Shown here: one piece after another, positions 53,923 to 63,438 of the stretch | Layout of the letters: each line of letters starts with the position of its first letter | Numbering within the stretch: the first letter of the stretch is position 1 | Origin: Opitutus terrae PB90-1 | Lineage (GTDB): Bacteria; Verrucomicrobiota; Verrucomicrobiia; Opitutales; Opitutaceae | Direction: 5' to 3' | DNA: 64,000 bases | Assembly: GCF_000019965.1 (NCBI RefSeq) | Contig: NC_010571.1 | Coordinates: 5,713,001 to 5,777,000 of the forward strand | The notes under the pieces: generated by a model | Databases searched by the model: none | Seen by the model: the letters and a program-made list of their open reading frames with translations, nothing else | Told to the model about the DNA's origin: nothing | Program-made: the position numbers and the translations under genes

Positions 53923-55227
53923 ATGATTACCCCACCACTTACCAACGGACCAATTGCGCCGTTGGCCTCCCCAGTCGCTTCACCCGCAGCCCACGATATC
54001 AGCGAGCCGACGCCTATCGCTGCGCTCAACGATTCGGACCCGGGTGACGAAACGGCGAAAAAATACCGCTATCAATACGCGTATGGTGTGATCCTGTGGG
54101 CCGCCTGTCATCGCCGCGAAAAGGACTACGTCGCTCTTTGGTGCGAACAGCACGAAGACTTTCTCGGCCAAGTCACGGAAAAGCTTTTCGACGCCTACCA
54201 AATCAAGACGCTGAAGAGCGGTGTGTGGCAGTGGAACCACGACGAACTCGTCAAGACGGTCAAACGGTTCGTTGCTTTGGACACGGAATTTCCCGGACAA
54301 ATCCGTGAATTTTTCTTCGTCTCAAATGCACCGTGCAGCGATTCGGAGGCGACCGACCGCATTCACCTGTCGCCCTTGCCTGTCCTCCGGGTCCTCACGA
54401 ACCAGCCTTATGGGCCATATCCGGAGTGTTGTGAACGGTGCCTGACGGACCTGGCGACCCGCGCGGGGTGCGAGCGTGGGGCCGTCGCCGCGGTCCTTTG
54501 TCGGATGATGCTGAGCGTCGGCCCTCCCGAGCCTTCATTCGAGGCCGAGATCCAACAGAATCATCTGCCCCACGTGGAGGGATGTCGCGACCTTGCGCCG
54601 CGTCAGCTTGCCGATCTCTTGGGGGCCTTGATCACGCGCATTTCGCGCGCGTCTTCGAAGGCCAGTCAAGATCCCGCGCGGCACTACGCGATTGTGAACA
54701 GTCGGTTTCAGGCGGAGCCGCAATTGCTCGACAAAAGAGTGGATGTGGCAGGGCTGCGCGGCTATGTCGACGAATTGCAGCTTCCTCGGTTCGAATACCT
54801 CAGCCGGTTCAACACTTTGAAGCTCCAGCCCACGCGCCAAGAGGTGTCGATCCTGAAGCAGAAGATGAGCGGCGCAGGCCTGGCGGATTATTTCGAGGGG
54901 CTCCAGCGCCAGACGATCTCGACTGAGCGCCGCCTGATCGAAATTCAAGCCCGCGACCCAGAACAGGGAGCGAAGATCGTGGCGCAGCTCGAATCGACGG
55001 TTCTTCGCGTGTGCAACGACGCTCATCTCAAACACACGAACGACCAGCAGGAATTCGGAATTCCGATGTTGCGGGACGTCACCACGGAATTGAAGGCGAT
55101 TGCGGAAACTAAATCTGACGATGTCTATCGCGAACCCTACGACGCGTTGGTGGGCATGGCCGGCCTCCTGGCTGAGGACTGCAAAGTGTGGTGGAGTAAA
55201 AAATTCGAGCTGGAGCGCAATCCATGA
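53923..55227 (+). CDS. DUF4297-like nuclease effector of a Lamassu-type system (LmuA)
   Basis: A 434-residue protein from ATG 53923. The N-terminal part has GDETAKKYRYQYAYGVILWA, WCEQHEDF and AYQIKTL, matching the DUF4297 (Cap4-like) nuclease pattern with acidic residues and a Q-x-K. The C-terminal helical region is not assigned. It overlaps the next gene (ATGA) in the order effector, middle component, SMC-like ATPase, as in Lamassu and ABC-three-component systems. It is expected to cut DNA when the sensor is triggered. Confidence 0.78.
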   Translation: MITPPLTNGPIAPLASPVASPAAHDISEPTPIAALNDSDPGDETAKKYRYQYAYGVILWAACHRREKDYVALWCEQHEDFLGQVTEKLFDAYQIKTLKSGVWQWNHDELVKTVKRFVALDTEFPGQIREFFFVSNAPCSDSEATDRIHLSPLPVLRVLTNQPYGPYPECCERCLTDLATRAGCERGAVAAVLCRMMLSVGPPEPSFEAEIQQNHLPHVEGCRDLAPRQLADLLGALITRISRASSKASQDPARHYAIVNSRFQAEPQLLDKRVDVAGLRGYVDELQLPRFEYLSRFNTLKLQPTRQEVSILKQKMSGAGLADYFEGLQRQTISTERRLIEIQARDPEQGAKIVAQLESTVLRVCNDAHLKHTNDQQEFGIPMLRDVTTELKAIAETKSDDVYREPYDALVGMAGLLAEDCKVWWSKKFELERNP

Positions 55228-55775
55228 GCCTCGTCACCTTGCACGCGGCAGCCGCGGTGGAAAACAACGATGACTTTCACCTAGCGCGCCTGCTCCTACT
55301 TCTCCGCGCCAACTCCGGCCGGACCAACAAGCCGGTCGATGGCATCACAAAACTAGCGAAGATGGATTTTCTTCTCCGGTATCCATCCTGCCTCGCTCGC
55401 GTTCTCATTGATCGAAAGCCGAGCAATGCTCCGCTGGTGCCGGACAACGAGCGCAACACGATTGAGGCGCAGATGGTGCGATACCGCTATGGCCCTTGGG
55501 ATGGACGCTACCGCAAATGGATCGGGCTGCTGGTAGCGAAAGGCCTCGCGACCACTTACCTGGAGGGAAAGACGGTTTGCGTTCAACTTACCGACGCCGG
55601 CCAAGCACTCGCTGCGCATTTGATGACGCTCGATGAATTTCAACCGCTCGCGCAGCGCAGCACGTCCGTGGCCCGCGCCGTCGGAGACTTCTCGTCAACC
55701 AAGCTTATGAAATACGTCTACGAACTCTTCCCCGAAATCGTGAACATGAAGATGGGCCAATCGATCAAACTGTGA
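55224..55775 (+). CDS. Middle component of a Lamassu/ABC-three-component system (LmuC-like)
   Basis: A 183-residue protein with a winged-helix-like region: FHLARLLLLLRANSGRTNKPVDGITKLAKMDFLLRYPSCLARVL, MVRYRYGPWDGRYRKWIG and VQLTDAGQALA. This matches middle-component proteins of ABC-3C systems. It overlaps both neighbours by four bases. It probably bridges the nuclease and the SMC-like ATPase. Confidence 0.78.
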   Translation: MSLVTLHAAAAVENNDDFHLARLLLLLRANSGRTNKPVDGITKLAKMDFLLRYPSCLARVLIDRKPSNAPLVPDNERNTIEAQMVRYRYGPWDGRYRKWIGLLVAKGLATTYLEGKTVCVQLTDAGQALAAHLMTLDEFQPLAQRSTSVARAVGDFSSTKLMKYVYELFPEIVNMKMGQSIKL

Positions 55776-57724
55776 ATATCCGGCTCAATTCACTCACGGT
55801 CACGTGCAAGAAATCCCAGGAAGTCATTCCGTTTACCGATTTCACCTACTTCTACGGCCGCATGGGTGCGGGCAAGTCATCCATTGTTCGGATGGTCGAC
55901 TTTTGTTTCGGTGGCGACTTGGAGATGACCCCGGCATTGCAGAATGAACTGGTCGGGGTCGGGCTCTCACTCACGATCGAAGGAAATCCGGTTAAGTTGG
56001 AGCGAAGTCCGGATTCTGGATCCGTGCGCGCCGAGTGGACCAAAGGGTCTGATGCCCTCCAGCTGTTGGTTCCCGCGCGCACGCCGACTGAAAAGCCGAT
56101 CTTCAGCAAAGATATTCATGTGCTGTCCGACCTGCTTTTTTACCTGGCGGGCAAAACCCCGCCCAAGGTCCGGCGCAGTAAAGTCGACGAAGACTCTCCG
56201 CTTCAGCGCCTCAGTTTTCGGGACCTCTTCTGGTATTGTTACCTCGACCAGGACTCCGTCGACAGCAGCTTCTTCAATTTGGAACTGGATACCAATCCAT
56301 TCAAAAAGCTGAAGAGCCTGGATGTGCTTCGCCTGCTCGTCGGCTTCCATCAAGCGGAAGTGTCGTCACTCCAGGTCCGGCTGCAGGAAATCAGAATCGA
56401 TAAAGATCGCACGGAGGGTGCCCTCGCGGCGATGCGGGACGCGCTGGAAGAAACCCAGGTCGGAACGCCGCTGAAGATCGCCGCACGCCGCGAAGAGCTG
56501 AATCGCGAGATCAAGGCAGCCGAGGCTTCGCTTGCCGCCATTCGGGCACAGGCGGCATCCCTGCGCTCGCATGCGCTCAACGACGCCCAAAACAGAGCCC
56601 ATGCCTTGGCGATGGAACTCGATGTCCTCGACAACGCGCGGCGGGACGCGCGTGTCGCGATTGAGAAAGACATAGCACATCGCAACGAAATGGAGTTTCT
56701 AGCCATTCGCTTCAAGCGGGCCACCAGCGCCAGCGCCGTGTTGCGGGGGGTCCAGTTTAAGGCGTGCCCAAAATGCACCCAAGAGCTCCCGCCACGAGCG
56801 GAGGGCGATTGCGCTGTGTGCGGCCAGAAACACCCGGCTGACAACACGGCTCCAGGAGTGGCAGTAGCAGCGGTGGATGCCGACACGGCGGGGCGGATCC
56901 GCGAGCTTGACGATCTCTTGGCGCGCCAAACGGCTGCGCTGCGTGAGTTGGATGAAGAGCGCATCGGCATGGGCGAAGAGAAATCCCGGGTTGACGGTGA
57001 GATCACGCGGCTCAGTGAAAACTACGATTCGGTCTATCTTTCCAACGCATTGGAGCTCGAGCGCCACCGCGCCTCACTCTCCCAGGAACTCGTCAACTTC
57101 AACCGATTCGATCAGATTCTCCGCCGTCTCGCGCAGCTCGACGACCATCTGAAGTCATTGATCGGCGAGGAAGCGACGACCCGCGCGAAGTTGAAGAGCG
57201 CGCAGATCGAAGCCGAGCGAGACACCAAAAACCTCGACCGGCTGAAGCAGCTTTTCCTCGACTCGCTACTGCGCGCTCGGATCCCGGGATTCGACAAGTC
57301 CGACGTGGTCGAAATGAAGGCTCCGCATTTTCTCCCCGAGATCACGGGAATATCGTCGGGCGACCTCGCGATCACCTCGTTTACTAATCTCGGCAGTGGG
57401 GGAAAAAAGACTCTCTACAAATGCTGTTTTGCCGTCGCGGTGCATCGGCTAGCCGCCGAAAATGGCGCGTTGCTGCCAACTCTCTTGATCATCGATTCGC
57501 CAATGAAAAATATCAGCGAACGCGAAAACGTGGAGCAATTTAATGGGTTTTACGGAATGCTCTACGAACTCGCGCAAACCGAACTGAAGCAGACTCAATT
57601 TATAATCGTCGACAAGGAGCACCAAGCTCCACCCAAGGACTTTGCTCGAACGTTCTCAGAACGACAAATGGCCCCAGATGACGGCGAGCATCCTCCGCTG
57701 GTCAGCTATTACCGCGGACACTGA
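55772..57724 (+). CDS. SMC/Rad50-like ATPase of the Lamassu-type system (LmuB-like)
   Basis: A 650-residue ATPase starting at GTG 55772. The Walker A motif is GRMGAGKSS (about residues 29-37). A coiled-coil region with a zinc-hook-like CPKCTQELPPRAEGDCAVCG follows, then a second coil and the C-terminal head with LLIIDSPMKNISE. It is the DNA-end or invader-DNA sensor of the system and shares an operon with a DUF4297 nuclease. Confidence 0.85.
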   Translation: MNIRLNSLTVTCKKSQEVIPFTDFTYFYGRMGAGKSSIVRMVDFCFGGDLEMTPALQNELVGVGLSLTIEGNPVKLERSPDSGSVRAEWTKGSDALQLLVPARTPTEKPIFSKDIHVLSDLLFYLAGKTPPKVRRSKVDEDSPLQRLSFRDLFWYCYLDQDSVDSSFFNLELDTNPFKKLKSLDVLRLLVGFHQAEVSSLQVRLQEIRIDKDRTEGALAAMRDALEETQVGTPLKIAARREELNREIKAAEASLAAIRAQAASLRSHALNDAQNRAHALAMELDVLDNARRDARVAIEKDIAHRNEMEFLAIRFKRATSASAVLRGVQFKACPKCTQELPPRAEGDCAVCGQKHPADNTAPGVAVAAVDADTAGRIRELDDLLARQTAALRELDEERIGMGEEKSRVDGEITRLSENYDSVYLSNALELERHRASLSQELVNFNRFDQILRRLAQLDDHLKSLIGEEATTRAKLKSAQIEAERDTKNLDRLKQLFLDSLLRARIPGFDKSDVVEMKAPHFLPEITGISSGDLAITSFTNLGSGGKKTLYKCCFAVAVHRLAAENGALLPTLLIIDSPMKNISERENVEQFNGFYGMLYELAQTELKQTQFIIVDKEHQAPPKDFARTFSERQMAPDDGEHPPLVSYYRGH

Positions 57725-57846
57725 TCGGAGGATGTCGATTCAGACGGCCCGATGAGACAAATACAGCCAGACGCACCCGCAGCGCCTCCGATCTCTTTCA
57801 GCTAGAGGTTTTGCAGCCCGATCTAGCCCACCATTTGTTCGAAGCC

Positions 57847-58137
57847 TCAATCACTCACACTTCGCCCGCGCTGTTGCCGCTCCGTCATCGTCTGCGTGAT
57901 ACTTTGGGTCTGCTGCAGCTCGCGGCGGGCGCGGGCTCGGACGATGATCGCGTCGGCTTCCTTCACATCGCCCGACGTCTCCAGCCATGCCTTCACTTCG
58001 TGTTTCGTCCTGATGTGATCGGCCGGCCCCATCTCTTTTACGCGCAGTCGCGCGGTGATTGCTTTCAACGCTTCTGGCTCACTGCGCAGGGCGAGCATGA
58101 CTTTGGCGCTGACTTCCGGGTTTTCATTCGGGCTCAT
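57847..58137 (-). CDS. Small hypothetical protein of the transfer region
   Basis: A 96-residue hydrophilic protein (MSPNENPEVSAKVMLALRSEPEALKAITARLRVKEMGPADHIRTK). It starts 22 bases after the end of the coupling-protein gene on the same strand, so it is probably the last gene of that operon. No family is recognised. Confidence 0.55.
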   Translation of the reverse strand: MSPNENPEVSAKVMLALRSEPEALKAITARLRVKEMGPADHIRTKHEVKAWLETSGDVKEADAIIVRARARRELQQTQSITQTMTERQQRGRSVSD

Positions 58138-58159
58138 GACACAGGGCTAATTTGATGAA

Positions 58160-59785
58160 TTACGCGGGACGGAGACAGACCTTTTTGTAGCCGTTCGTGC
58201 AATGCCGCACAACCGCCGTGTGATCGGGAAGATTCCGAAATTCGTGCGGCTTTATCCGAAATTCCTCGGCCCGTTGGTAGGTGTAGGCCGTGTGATCCTG
58301 ATGAACGGTGCGCGTCGACCGCTCGACCCAGCGTTTGCCCAGTGCGTTCGCGCAGCGGAGAGCATCGGTCTCGGAAGCTGCGCGATACATGACGAGATTT
58401 TTCAGGTTCAGCAAAAGCACGTCGGCCTGCTCCTTCGTTTGCGGGGGGATGAGCGACTCGAAAGCCTGGCTCGAAATGATCAGCGTGAGCCAGCAATCGC
58501 GAAGCTTGTCCACGACGTTGTAGTCGGATGTGCCATCGTAGCTGGCCGTGATCGCCGTCGAGAATTCATCGCCGCAGTAAACCAGTTGGTTCAATTGGTA
58601 GCGCTGGTAATCGGGCAACGAGTAGCGGCGAAGTGCGTGGCGGTAGATGAGGAGCTTGATGACGGTGAAGACGTATTTCCGCTCGGTGGAATAGTCCTCC
58701 GGCACGTCGATGCAGAGGATTTTGCCCTTATCCACGTCGGCGATCGAACACGTGTCGGGATCGTTGCTGCTGAAAACTTCGGCGATCTCCGGCGTGCCGA
58801 GATATTCGAGATAGTTCTGTGACGTTCCGACCTCACCAGCGCGCTGCTCCTTAGCTTCATGCTTTAGGTAGGATTGTTCCAACACGTCCGCCAACTGCTG
58901 CCGGCGAGGCGTCGGATCGAGTTCCGCCAAAGCATTCAGGGCGGCCTGCAACTCGGTGGGCACGGTGAGCAGCATGTAGGCATTCATGGGAGTGACGGGC
59001 CGCTTCAGTTCCGTCAGCAGCTCCAGCGCGCGGCCGATGTGAGCTGCGCCTTTGATCTTAAAGAAGCTCCTTTCGTCCTTCGGATTCAAAGCCGCCGCCG
59101 TGTCGACCAGGATGCGCGCGCGCGTCGTGAACGGAAAACGACTGTCTCCGGTGAGGTTCAGCCGCTCCAGCGGTGTGCCGGCGGGATCGTCTGCGGCGCG
59201 TGGACGAAGCCGAATGATATCATGCTGCCGGCCGTATTTTTTCGCGAGCCATTCGAGATAAAACCACTCGTCTCCCTTGTTCGCCATGACAAGGCCGCCG
59301 AGTCTCGGATCACGGCGAATGAGCGCCGCAAGCAGCTGATTCATGCCGGTCGTCTTCCCCGAACCGGTCTCCCCCGAGATGAAAAAATGGCGATTCAGCT
59401 TATCCCGGGTCCAGCGAAAGTGCGCGAACTCCAGCACGACTTCCCATCGATCCGCCACGATCTCGCCCGCAGGGTCGCGCACGAAACGGCGCCGGTCCGC
59501 GAAGAAAAACAAGCCCGCTGCGATCAGGCAAAACACGCCAGAGATCGGCATAAAACGCTCCTCCGGCATGAGGCGCGCGCCGAAGAATCCGCAGCCGGAG
59601 ACGACAATTGCTAGCACGAGGGCCGTCGGCGCTTTCAGTCCTGGCTCGTTGTGACGGAGGTTCCGAAACACCAACCAAAGTGCGATCGCCAGCGCGACCG
59701 CCGCTACGCCGAACGCGGCGAACAGCGGCGCGTTTGGATCGTGAAGCCACCGGCGGAGGAGGACTTCTGGAGGCGCGATTTTCAT
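58160..59785 (-). CDS. Type IV coupling protein (TraD/TrwB-like)
   Basis: A 541-residue protein from ATG 59785 (other starts at 59797 and 59848 exist; the last would abut the operator). Two membrane segments lie near the N-terminus (APLFAAFGVAAVALAIALWLVF and APTALVLAIVVSGCGFFGARL). The cytosolic part has Walker A FISGETGSGKTTGMNQL, LCIDVPE and YCGDEFSTAIT as Walker B. It should link the relaxosome to the secretion channel during conjugation. Confidence 0.85.
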   Translation of the reverse strand: MKIAPPEVLLRRWLHDPNAPLFAAFGVAAVALAIALWLVFRNLRHNEPGLKAPTALVLAIVVSGCGFFGARLMPEERFMPISGVFCLIAAGLFFFADRRRFVRDPAGEIVADRWEVVLEFAHFRWTRDKLNRHFFISGETGSGKTTGMNQLLAALIRRDPRLGGLVMANKGDEWFYLEWLAKKYGRQHDIIRLRPRAADDPAGTPLERLNLTGDSRFPFTTRARILVDTAAALNPKDERSFFKIKGAAHIGRALELLTELKRPVTPMNAYMLLTVPTELQAALNALAELDPTPRRQQLADVLEQSYLKHEAKEQRAGEVGTSQNYLEYLGTPEIAEVFSSNDPDTCSIADVDKGKILCIDVPEDYSTERKYVFTVIKLLIYRHALRRYSLPDYQRYQLNQLVYCGDEFSTAITASYDGTSDYNVVDKLRDCWLTLIISSQAFESLIPPQTKEQADVLLLNLKNLVMYRAASETDALRCANALGKRWVERSTRTVHQDHTAYTYQRAEEFRIKPHEFRNLPDHTAVVRHCTNGYKKVCLRPA

Positions 59786-59848
59786 GGCCGCGATCATCTG
59801 AACCGAACCATGAATCCTCCGGTTGGACTCTCCGTCCAGTGCGCGCAT

Positions 59849-59866
59849 CTACTTAAATCGCAGTAG
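59849..59866. promoter_or_regulatory. Operator-like dyad CTACT-N8-AGTAG, site 1
   Basis: CTACT at 59849-59853 and AGTAG at 59862-59866 with an eight-base centre ending in GC. It lies 64 bases upstream of the coupling-protein start. Two further dyads with the same arms and spacing stand at 60017-60034 and 63287-63304. Confidence 0.6.
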
Positions 59867-59910
59867 GCGACACCCGCCCCATTTCATGCGACTTACGTGA
59901 GCGCCCGCGG

Positions 59911-59939
59911 CCTTACGAACGCGTAAGGGTATTGCGTCT
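59911..59939. other. oriT: Candidate oriT: inverted repeat plus nic-like sequence
   Basis: CCTTACG (59911-59917) and CGTAAGG (59922-59928) form a perfect stem with an AACG loop. GTATTGCGTCT (59929-59939) follows directly, recalling the GTATTGTCT nic region that follows the inverted repeat in the MobF plasmid R388. It lies between the divergent coupling-protein and relaxase genes, the expected place for an oriT. Confidence 0.6.
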
Positions 59940-60016
59940 TCACAGGGCAAAGGGCGGGTGACGTTCGGTAACCTCATCGGCTGGTTGTGGCGTTGGTCTT
60001 CCGAACGAGGGGCGCA

Positions 60017-60034
60017 CTACTATTCCCGCAGTAG
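60017..60034. promoter_or_regulatory. Operator-like dyad CTACT-N8-AGTAG, site 2
   Basis: CTACT at 60017-60021 and AGTAG at 60030-60034, again with GC before AGTAG. It sits 69 bases upstream of the relaxase start, in the right place to control it. Confidence 0.6.
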
Positions 60035-60102
60035 GCGGGCTACGACGATTTCAGCAGACGCGCGGAATTGTTTTTCGACGGGCGTCGCACGTTGTTGGGA
60101 GC

Positions 60103-62826
60103 ATGATCACGGTCGGAGTCATTCGCAACGGCGCCACCTACCTGTCCCGCCATCTCTGCAAAAACGATTATTGGACGGAGGGAGAGAAAAGGATCGAGGG
60201 CGAATGGATTGGGAAAGGCGCCAAGGCACTGGGGCTCGAAGGTGGCGTTCAGACCAAGGTATTCGACGCACTCCGTCGAAATCGTCATCCGGAAACGGGA
60301 GAGCAACTGACGGCACGAGAGGATAAGGACAGGGTCGCGTTCTTCGACGTTCAGCTGTCGGCACCGAAAGACGTGAGCGTGCTCGCGATGCTCGGCGGCG
60401 ATCAGCGCATCGTCGCCGCGTTTCACGACTCCGTGAAGATCGCGCTCGAGGAAATGGAGCGTTTCGCGGCGGTCCGTGAACGCCGGGGCGAGTCGCGGTC
60501 GAGCGAGGATTTCCGGCTCACGGGAAACTTCGCTGGCGCACTGTTCTTTCACGACACGAGTCGCGATCTCGATCCGCAATTGCACGCACACGCAGTCCTA
60601 TCGAATGCGACCTGGGACGCGGAGCGCGGCGAATGGTTTGCGCTGCAACCGGCGGAGATGTTGCGGGCGTCGGGGTATCTGCGTCAGGTGCTCTATCGGG
60701 AGTTGGCAGGCCGGCTGCGGGAACTCGGCTACGAAACCTACGGAATGAACTCGACGGGCTTTTCCGTGCGAGGCGTCGAACACCTGCGCGAACGGTTTTC
60801 GAAGCGCACACGGCATATTCAACAACTGGCGGAAGAGTTCGCGCAGAAGAAGGGACGCAAGCCGACCAAGCGCGAGGTTGAGGTTCTTGTGCGTGAGTCC
60901 CGGGCGAACAAGCTGCCCAACGTGAGCACGCGCGAGGTGCGTGCGCGCCAACGCGCAGAGCTCAACCCGGACGAAGCAGCCGCGCTTGCGGACCTGGTGC
61001 GGACGGCGCGAGCAAAGGCACCCGGCCAGAGGATATCGCACGGACAGGTCGTGACGGTGCTGGAAGCGGCGTTGCGGCACGTATTCGAGCGCAGCAGCGT
61101 TGTGCGCGAAGGCGAGGTGCTGAACGCCGCGCTCGAACTCCATCCTGATTTTTCCCGGTGGCGCGAGTTGCGGGAGGCGCTGCAAGGCCGCACGGATGCG
61201 ATCCGCAGCGAGGGCGAGATGAGCCTGCGGCCAATCCATCGCGAAGAGACGGCGACCATTCGTCGTGTCGTCGAAGGCCGCAACACGCGCTTCCCGCTCG
61301 GCGACGCAACGCTTCTTCCGGAGCGATTGACGCGCGGCCAGCTCGCCGCGGCGCGAGCGTTGCTCGCGAACAAGGATTTTCTGAGCGTGCTGGTTGGTGA
61401 CGCCGGCACGGGCAAGACAACCGTGCTCACGGCGATTCAGGACGCGCATCGTGCCGCAGGTGGGCAACCGTTCCTCCCCCTGACTCCGACGACGCGGGCA
61501 CGCGAAGCTTTGGTCGACGCCGGATTCGAGCGAGCGGACACGGTGCAGCGTTTCCTCGTGAGCGAAACGTTGCAGGCGGAGGCAGTGCGCCGGGTGTTGC
61601 TCGTGGACGAGGCGGGACTCCTCTCCACGGAACAGCTCGATCGTCTCACCCGCATTGCTCAGGAACGGCGCGCCCGCGTGCTCCTGGTCGGCGACACGAA
61701 ACAGCATTACAGCGTCCAGCGCGGCGACGCCATGCGGAACGTGATCCGGAATTCAGGGACGCCGGTCGTCCGGCTGTCCGAGGTGTTGCGACAGCGCGAA
61801 GAGAAGGATCGCCACTTCAGTCGGCTGCTCGCGGCGGGGAATGTGTCGGATGCTTTGCTCTACGCGGAACGACGCGGGATGATGCGGGAGTTGGGCGATG
61901 ACGAGACGTTGTTCACGAGCGCCGCCGAGCACTACGCCGAAAATGTGGCGAAGGGAACGGAGACGCTGGTCGTGATTCCGTTCTGGGAGGATATCGATCG
62001 TTTCAGCGTTCACGCGCGGACGGCGCTGCGGCGTCGCGGCCTGCTCGGGGACGCGGAGGTCGTGCGCGAAGCGGTGCGTCCGTTGACCTGGACGGAAGAG
62101 CAGAAGGCGCATTGGGACCAGTATCGCGTCGGTGACCGGCTGCTGTTCGTGCGAGACACGCGCTTCTTCAAGCGCGGGTCGGCGGCGGTGGTGAAAAAGA
62201 TTCTGCCAGACGGGCTGCACGTCGAGGGAGAGAATGAGCGGTATGCGAAAATCACCCGGAAGCAGCGCGGGAGTTTCGATGTGGGCCGCGCGCAAATGTT
62301 GCCGGTGGCGGCCGGGGACCGGCTGCTGATGCGTGGGCGGGAAGAAGAGCAAGGTTTCGCGAATGGCGATTTCAGGGACGTGGCCGCGGTCGATCCCATC
62401 GCGAATCGCGTTTTCCTTTCGGACGGCAAGGAACTCCCGGCGGATTTCCGCGCGTGGACCTACGGACACGCACTCACTTCCTACCGTTCGCAAGGAAGCA
62501 CGGCCGAAGAATCGTTGCTCGTGCTCGGCGAGGTCGCCGAACAAGCGCTCATGCGCCGGCAATTTTACGTCGGAAACACGCGATACCGGGGCGCTCACCA
62601 TATCTACGTTTCACACCGGGATGCGATCATTACGCGGCTGGCGCGTCCTGATCCGGGGCGTCAGCTCGCAACAGAATTCGTGCGGCGCCACCGAATCTTT
62701 CCTGCCGAGCGGATCGCGATGGGACGATTGCATCGCATGGGTGCCCGCATGCGCGACGCATGGCTGAGCATAGCCGCCCGATGGCAGGAAACACGTGAGG
62801 TCGTTCGCGAGAAAATGGAGATCTAG
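60103..62826 (+). CDS. MobF-family conjugative relaxase/helicase (TrwC/TraI-like)
   Basis: A 907-residue protein. The N-terminal relaxase has candidate catalytic tyrosines Y13 and Y23, and metal-binding histidines H150, H161 and H163 (FFHDTSRDLDPQLHAHAV). The C-terminal half is a RecD-like helicase with Walker A VGDAGTGKTT near residue 432 and VLLVDEAGLLS. The size is close to TrwC (about 970). It should nick oriT and unwind the transferred strand. Confidence 0.92.
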   Translation: MITVGVIRNGATYLSRHLCKNDYWTEGEKRIEGEWIGKGAKALGLEGGVQTKVFDALRRNRHPETGEQLTAREDKDRVAFFDVQLSAPKDVSVLAMLGGDQRIVAAFHDSVKIALEEMERFAAVRERRGESRSSEDFRLTGNFAGALFFHDTSRDLDPQLHAHAVLSNATWDAERGEWFALQPAEMLRASGYLRQVLYRELAGRLRELGYETYGMNSTGFSVRGVEHLRERFSKRTRHIQQLAEEFAQKKGRKPTKREVEVLVRESRANKLPNVSTREVRARQRAELNPDEAAALADLVRTARAKAPGQRISHGQVVTVLEAALRHVFERSSVVREGEVLNAALELHPDFSRWRELREALQGRTDAIRSEGEMSLRPIHREETATIRRVVEGRNTRFPLGDATLLPERLTRGQLAAARALLANKDFLSVLVGDAGTGKTTVLTAIQDAHRAAGGQPFLPLTPTTRAREALVDAGFERADTVQRFLVSETLQAEAVRRVLLVDEAGLLSTEQLDRLTRIAQERRARVLLVGDTKQHYSVQRGDAMRNVIRNSGTPVVRLSEVLRQREEKDRHFSRLLAAGNVSDALLYAERRGMMRELGDDETLFTSAAEHYAENVAKGTETLVVIPFWEDIDRFSVHARTALRRRGLLGDAEVVREAVRPLTWTEEQKAHWDQYRVGDRLLFVRDTRFFKRGSAAVVKKILPDGLHVEGENERYAKITRKQRGSFDVGRAQMLPVAAGDRLLMRGREEEQGFANGDFRDVAAVDPIANRVFLSDGKELPADFRAWTYGHALTSYRSQGSTAEESLLVLGEVAEQALMRRQFYVGNTRYRGAHHIYVSHRDAIITRLARPDPGRQLATEFVRRHRIFPAERIAMGRLHRMGARMRDAWLSIAARWQETREVVREKMEI

Positions 62827-62828
62827 GC

Positions 62829-63209
62829 ATGGAACCCGCCCCGCTCAGAAAACCCCGCAACTACTTCGACACGTCCACGCGGCCGGTGCATGTGACGTTC
62901 GACGACGGGAAACACAAACGGCGCAATTTCCCCTGGCTGCACTACGTCGAGGCATCGTGGGATTACGCGGACCGCGATGTGATCAGAATCTTCATCAGCG
63001 ATCTGCTTGTCCTCGTCGCCGGCCATAACCTCGGAGCGCTCTTTTCCGCACTCGAAGATCAGACGCTCGCGAGAGTGCGCGCGCAGCCCGACCTCGCGAA
63101 CGACCGCGAGCATGACGCGGATTCGTTCGTCACAAGCATTCGGTTCCTGAAAGTGCCAGACGCCGTGGCGCGGAACGGACAAATCGAGCTGAATCTCGAC
63201 GGAGATTGA
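62829..63209 (+). CDS. Hypothetical protein downstream of the relaxase
   Basis: A 126-residue soluble protein (LRKPRNYFDTSTRPVHVTFDDGKHKRRNFPWLHYVEASWDYADRDVIRIF). It starts two bases after the relaxase stop, so it belongs to that operon. No family is recognised. It may be an accessory relaxosome protein. Confidence 0.65.
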   Translation: MEPAPLRKPRNYFDTSTRPVHVTFDDGKHKRRNFPWLHYVEASWDYADRDVIRIFISDLLVLVAGHNLGALFSALEDQTLARVRAQPDLANDREHDADSFVTSIRFLKVPDAVARNGQIELNLDGD

Positions 63210-63286
63210 ACGGCGTAAGCGCGGAGAAATACGGCGGCCGAAATATTTGCGCTGCGTTTTCCAGAGGAAGAAAGCGTCGCAACTTT

Positions 63287-63304
63287 CTACTGCGATTTAA
63301 GTAG
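63287..63304. promoter_or_regulatory. Operator-like dyad CTACT-N8-AGTAG, site 3
   Basis: CTACT at 63287-63291 and AGTAG at 63300-63304. The central bases are the reverse complement of those in site 1, so 17 of the bases match site 1 exactly in inverted orientation. It lies 135 bases upstream of the pilin gene. Confidence 0.6.
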
Positions 63305-63438
63305 GCGCGCGCTCTTGTGGTGAAGCTGCGGATTTCGATTTTCCCGTGCCGACGCGAGCGAATCCATCGCAGATGCGACGGATGAGGGAGCGGCGGGGAT
63401 CGGCCCCCGATTAACGCCGGCACAGAGGAAAAATCAAA

